From Hydrogenophaga taeniospiralis (GTDB taxonomy: Bacteria > Pseudomonadota > Gammaproteobacteria > Burkholderiales > Burkholderiaceae_C), in NCBI RefSeq assembly GCF_020510445.1, contig NZ_JAHBAG010000001.1, positions 4,626,501-4,690,500 on the forward strand: a DNA stretch of 64,000 nt, written 5' to 3'. This document shows, piece after piece, positions 60,546-64,000 of this stretch (position 1 is its first letter; the number at the start of each line of letters is the position of its first letter). The position numbers and the translations under genes are program-made. The notes under the pieces are model-generated. The model ran no database searches. It was not told where the DNA came from and saw nothing but the letters and a program-made list of their open reading frames with translations.

Positions 60546-61112
60546 TCACTTTTTCAGCCGAGCCAGCTCGGCAAAGGGATTTTTCCGCTCCGGCTCCTCA
60601 TCGGTCGCAGCAACCGCCGGGTCCGCCACTTGCATGACCACAGGCACCGGACAGGTTTCGTGCATGGGCACCAAGGGCAGCTCCATCAGCAATTCGTCTT
60701 CCAGCAGCTCGTACAGACTCGGGCGAGGCTCCAGGGCAAGCACGTCTTCATCGCAATCGTCGTCTTCGGCACTGGCGGTGGCTTCATCCACCACAAAACG
60801 AAACCAGCGGTCAACGGTCAATGGCACATCCACGGGTCCCAGGCAACGTTGACAGGTTAGCGACACCGCTGCATCGGCTTGCAGATGCAGCCAGACAGCC
60901 GGCGCACCACCCGTGGCATGGGGGCGAAGCTCACCTTGCGCCCGCCACCGAACCCGCTGGGCCGGCACCTGATCTGCCATTCCATGTTGCTCGTCACTCA
61001 GGCGCTCGAACCGGGTCAGCGGATCATCGATCTGGAGATGGGCGCCCGCCTGGGCAAAGGCACGCACGTCCAGCCGATCGGCATTCCATGCCATTTTGGG
61101 ATTCGCTTTCAT
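60546..61112 (-). CDS. yceD: DUF177 / YceD family protein
   Basis: A 188-residue protein of the YceD (DUF177) family, regularly encoded upstream of rpmF and linked to 23S rRNA accumulation in plants and bacteria. It has a CQRC pair ([27 protein letters not shown]) followed by an acidic stretch [38 protein letters not shown], and the family's C-terminal [12 protein letters not shown] start at 61112. It is divergent from yceF with 36 bases between starts. Confidence 0.9.
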   Translation of the reverse strand: MKANPKMAWNADRLDVRAFAQAGAHLQIDDPLTRFERLSDEQHGMADQVPAQRVRWRAQGELRPHATGGAPAVWLHLQADAAVSLTCQRCLGPVDVPLTVDRWFRFVVDEATASAEDDDCDEDVLALEPRPSLYELLEDELLMELPLVPMHETCPVPVVMQVADPAVAATDEEPERKNPFAELARLKK

Positions 61113-61148
61113 CCCGGCAGTGTAAAAGAATGCAGGGAGAATACCGGC

Positions 61149-61763
61149 ATGTCCTCGCATCGCCCCATCCCTCCTGCCCAAGCCTCCCGCCCCCTCGTCC
61201 TCGGCTCCACATCCCGCTACCGGCGCGAGTTGCTCGCGCGCCTCGGGTTGCCTTTCGATGTCGCCAGTCCCCTGGTCGACGAAACGCCCCTGCCCGGCGA
61301 AAAGCCCGCCGATCTGGCGATGCGACTGGCGCTGGCCAAGGCCCGCGAGGTGGCGCGGCGTCATCCCCACGCGGTGGTCATTGGCTGCGATCAGGTGGCC
61401 GACCTGCACGGCGAGCCGCTGGGCAAACCCGGCACCCACGAGCGCGCCGTGACCCAATTGCAGCGCATGCGCGGCGAAACGGTCATTTTTCAGACCGCGT
61501 TGGCCGTGGTCTGCCAGGACTCCGGTTTTGAGCAGAGCGACATCGCGGCCGTGCGCGTGGTGTTCCGCCAGCTCGATGACGACGAGATCGAACACTACCT
61601 GCGTGTGGAGCAGCCCTACGACTGCGCCGGTAGCGCCAAGAGCGAAGGACTGGGCATAGCCTTGCTGGAACGCATCGACAACGACGACCCCACCGCACTG
61701 GTGGGTCTGCCGCTCATCCGCACCTGTCGCATGATCCGCGCTGCCGGGGTGCAGGTCCTGTGA
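61149..61763 (+). CDS. yceF: Maf family nucleotide pyrophosphatase, YceF type
   Basis: A 204-residue Maf-fold enzyme with LVLGSTSRYRRELLARLGLPFDVASPLVDE, GCDQVADLHGEPLGKPG and EQPYDCAGSAKSEGLGIALL. E. coli YceF hydrolyses 7-methyl-GTP and the position next to yceD-rpmF supports that subtype over the dTTP/UTP type. Start at 61149 with GGGAGA seven bases upstream. Its stop overlaps the GTG start of the next gene (GTGA). Confidence 0.93.
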   Translation: MSSHRPIPPAQASRPLVLGSTSRYRRELLARLGLPFDVASPLVDETPLPGEKPADLAMRLALAKAREVARRHPHAVVIGCDQVADLHGEPLGKPGTHERAVTQLQRMRGETVIFQTALAVVCQDSGFEQSDIAAVRVVFRQLDDDEIEHYLRVEQPYDCAGSAKSEGLGIALLERIDNDDPTALVGLPLIRTCRMIRAAGVQVL

Positions 61764-62572
61764 AAACCGGCACCACCCCACCGGGCACGCTGTACCTCGT
61801 GCCCACGCCGCTGGACTTTGGAACGACGCCCCCCGACCCCGGACCAGCAACCACGACCTCGCCCAGCCAGTGGTTGCCAACACAGACCCTGGCCGTCGCC
61901 AGCCGACTCACCCACTGGATCACCGAAAACGCCAAAAGCACTCGAGCCTTTCTCAAACGCGTGGATACCGTCGTTGGGCTCGGGGCACCGTTACAGGCAC
62001 AGCAGATCACCGAACTGCCACGCGTGGCGCATAAAAAGGGGGACCATGCGCCACAGGCCGACGGCGAGGCCCAGGCCCGTGCGCTGCTGGCCCCGGCCCT
62101 GAGCGGCCACGACATCGGTCTGGTCAGCGAAGCCGGCATGCCAGCCATCGCCGACCCGGGCAGTTCCATCGTGCGCGCGGCGCATGCCATGGGCATGAGG
62201 GTGGTGCCGCTGACTGGCCCGGTCTCTCTCGTGCTTGCGCTGGCCAGCAGCGGCCTGAACGGGCAGAGTTTCGCGTTTGTGGGTTACGTTCCGCAGGAAG
62301 CGAGCGAGCGCGCCAGGCGCTTGCGCGAACTGGAGGCCTTGGCGCTCAAGACCGGACAAACGCAGATCTTCATCGAGACCCCCTACCGCAACACCGCTCT
62401 GCTCCAAACCGTCTTGCAAACTTTGCACCCGCACACCCGATTGGCCGTGTGCTGCGGGCTCACGCTGCCGCAGGAGGTGACCCGCAGCGCACTGGTGGGT
62501 GACTGGAAAAAACGGGCCCTTGGCGACGGACTGCCGCTGGAGACCCCTGCGGTATTTCTGATCGGTCGCTGA
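61760..62572 (+). CDS. RsmI-like SAM-dependent methyltransferase (tetrapyrrole methylase fold)
   Basis: A 270-residue protein of the COG0313 group: GTLYLVPTPLDFG in place of the VATPIGNL of true RsmI, then DIGLVSEAGMPAIADPGSSIVRAAHAMGMRVVPLTGPVSLVLALASSGLNGQSFAFVGYVP and QIFIETPYRNTALLQTVLQTL. RsmI methylates C1402 of 16S rRNA at the ribose; this protein is a divergent paralogue and its target is unknown. Translation starts at GTG 61760, overlapping the yceF stop, so the two are coupled. It converges on galU. Confidence 0.85.
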   Translation: MKTGTTPPGTLYLVPTPLDFGTTPPDPGPATTTSPSQWLPTQTLAVASRLTHWITENAKSTRAFLKRVDTVVGLGAPLQAQQITELPRVAHKKGDHAPQADGEAQARALLAPALSGHDIGLVSEAGMPAIADPGSSIVRAAHAMGMRVVPLTGPVSLVLALASSGLNGQSFAFVGYVPQEASERARRLRELEALALKTGQTQIFIETPYRNTALLQTVLQTLHPHTRLAVCCGLTLPQEVTRSALVGDWKKRALGDGLPLETPAVFLIGR

Positions 62573-62608
62573 ATCAGCGGCGGTGAGGAATGCCGGCTGC
62601 GAACCGGT

Positions 62609-63493
62609 TCAGGCCAGGGCCTTCTGCATGTGCGCGCGCACCGCCGTGCTCAACTCACTGTTGGCCAGCGCCAGGTCGATCGTGGCCTCCAGGAAACCTT
62701 CCTTGCTACCGCAGTCGTAACGCGTACCGTCATAGCGGAACGCAAAGACCTTTTCGGTTCCGATCAGGGCGGCAATGCCATCGGTCAACTGGATTTCGCC
62801 ACCCGCACCCCGTGGCTGGCGGCGAATGCTGTCAAACACCGCCGGCGTGAGGATGTAGCGTCCGGCCACCGCCAGTGTCGACGGTGCGACTTCTGGCAAT
62901 GGCTTTTCAACCATGCCAAAAACTTCCGCCACATTTCCGCTGGCGCCCCTCACATCCACCACGCCGTAGCGGCGGGTCTCCGAGCGAGGTACGTCCTGCA
63001 CCGCCAGCACCGTGCCCGGGTCGCGGTCGTAGGCCTGCACCATCTGCTGCAACACGGTCGGCCCGCCCCTGGCCTGGTCCCTGCCCATCATCAAATCGTC
63101 CGCCAGCAACACGGCAAACGGCTCGTCGCCAACCAGCCGCTCCGCGCACAACACCGCATGGCCCAGACCCAAAGCGCGCGGTTGACGCACGTACACGCAG
63201 TCCATGTCGTCGGGTTTGATGGCATGCACCAGTTCCAGCAGCGCACGCTTGTTACCCGCCTCGAGCTCGGCCTCCAGCTCGTAGGCGGTGTCAAAGTGGT
63301 CTTCGATCGCTCGCTTGTGGCGCCCCGTCACGAAGATCATTTCCCGGATACCCGCCGCATACGCTTCTTCCACCGCGTACTGGATCAGCGGTTTGTCGAC
63401 CACGGGCAGCATCTCTTTGGGAATGGCTTTGGTGGCGGGCAAAAAACGGGTACCCATGCCCCCAACGGGAAAAACAGCTTTTTGAATCTTCAT
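62609..63493 (-). CDS. galU: UTP--glucose-1-phosphate uridylyltransferase
   Basis: Makes UDP-glucose for exopolysaccharide and lipopolysaccharide. The 294-residue protein has [104 protein letters not shown] and [13 protein letters not shown]. All nucleotide- and sugar-binding motifs are intact. It stands alone between convergent and same-strand neighbours. Confidence 0.97.
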   Translation of the reverse strand: MKIQKAVFPVGGMGTRFLPATKAIPKEMLPVVDKPLIQYAVEEAYAAGIREMIFVTGRHKRAIEDHFDTAYELEAELEAGNKRALLELVHAIKPDDMDCVYVRQPRALGLGHAVLCAERLVGDEPFAVLLADDLMMGRDQARGGPTVLQQMVQAYDRDPGTVLAVQDVPRSETRRYGVVDVRGASGNVAEVFGMVEKPLPEVAPSTLAVAGRYILTPAVFDSIRRQPRGAGGEIQLTDGIAALIGTEKVFAFRYDGTRYDCGSKEGFLEATIDLALANSELSTAVRAHMQKALA

Positions 63494-63679
63494 TGACGTT
63501 TCCAGACTTTGTTGTGTTCAACCATGCCCACCGTAGCGGACGCGAAACCGGCTCAGTCCCTTGAAAAATGGAGCAACCCATCCAGGCAAAGAGCCTTCCT
63601 GTCGGCATCCGATCTTGCGAAGCCCTGACCAGCGCAATGGACTCCACGAACCGTGCGCAGTTCCGCGCGAGAGATTTGG

Positions 63680-64000
63680 TTACTTGAGTTGCACCCCGGC
63701 GGAACGCGCCGCCATGAAGATGCCCTGGCCCATGCTGGCGCCGAGCTGCCTGGCCAGACGCAGACCGACATTTTCGCGCTGCGTGTAGTCCACGATGTCT
63801 TCCGCCTTGACAATCTCGCGCGCCACGGAATCCAGACTGCCCAGCCCATCGGCCAGGCCCAGGGCCACCGCCTGCTGACCACTCCAGACCAGACCACTGA
63901 AGGTGTCGGGCGACTCCTTGAGGCGATCCCCCCGGCCGCTTTTCACCACGGCAATGAACTGTGCGTGAATCTCGGCCAGCATGCCCTGGATATAGGCACG
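63680..64000 (-). CDS. sppA: S49 family signal peptide peptidase (SppA-type), C-terminal fragment
   Basis: The window edge cuts the gene: 106 residues of its C-terminus are visible, beginning RAYIQGMLAEIHAQFIAVVKSGRGDRLKESPDTFSGLVWSGQQAVALGLADGLGSLDSVAREIV. The GRGDRL ... SGLVWSGQQAVALGLADGLGS pattern is the C-terminal part of SppA/S49 membrane proteases, near the catalytic region. The Ser/Lys dyad and membrane anchor would lie beyond the window, so activity cannot be judged. Confidence 0.8.
   Translation of the reverse strand, partial: RAYIQGMLAEIHAQFIAVVKSGRGDRLKESPDTFSGLVWSGQQAVALGLADGLGSLDSVAREIVKAEDIVDYTQRENVGLRLARQLGASMGQGIFMAARSAGVQLK

Overview
The window reads as chromosomal DNA of a GC-rich betaproteobacterium, most likely Burkholderiales, family Comamonadaceae (Hydrogenophaga/Acidovorax-like). 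The reasons are the GC-rich codon use, the TCA supercluster (mdh, CitE-like lyase, acnB, GntR, sdhCDAB, sdhE, gltA), an entericidin-like lipoprotein between leuC and leuD, the fab/sigma-E/lepA-lepB-rnc-era-recO-pdxJ-acpS order, and interspersed palindromic repeats. I see no prophage, transposase, CRISPR array, tRNA or rRNA. The placement is inference from gene order and protein character, not from a search.

Region by region. 1-14.3 kb is mixed: acnA, a small envelope cassette (exported Pro-rich protein, DUF3309 peptide, collagen-like lipoprotein) next to a Crp/Fnr regulator, a class A penicillin-binding protein, a YegQ/TrhP tRNA hydroxylation protein, MgtC/SapB, a DUF1566 protein, a DUF364 protein and a large DUF3592 membrane protein. 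14.4-25.8 kb is a divergent TCA-cycle block: mdh, lyase, a small exported protein and acnB run left; gntR, sdhCDAB, sdhE and gltA run right, with a perfect 12-bp palindrome between the arms. 26-32.7 kb holds a LysR regulator, leuC, an 11-residue-repeat lipoprotein, leuD, leuB, an orphan conserved protein and asd. asd is preceded by a Thr/Lys/Ile-rich leader ORF and alternative hairpins. 32.8-40.9 kb holds fimV, truA, trpFBA, accD and a LON-domain protein.

From 40.9 to 61.1 kb nearly everything is on the minus strand. Read in the direction of transcription it runs: yceD (DUF177), rpmF, plsX, fabH, fabD, fabG, acpP, fabF (lipid synthesis); a YgfX-like protein, rpoE, rseA, rseB, mucD (envelope stress); lepA, lepB, DUF4845, rnc, era, recO, pdxJ, acpS, nagZ (translation, export, RNA processing, repair, cofactor and wall recycling). 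A strong sigma-70-type promoter lies before rpmF. Terminator-like hairpins lie after rpmF, after fabF (inside the start of the next gene) and just before lepA. 61.1-64 kb has yceF (maf), an RsmI-like methyltransferase, galU and the C-terminal part of an SppA-type peptidase cut by the window edge.

The most interesting signals are regulatory: the putative aspartate-pathway attenuator before asd, a possible small RNA or attenuator before lepA, the fabF terminator embedded in the coding start of the YgfX-like gene, and the GntR-type palindrome in the centre of the TCA block.
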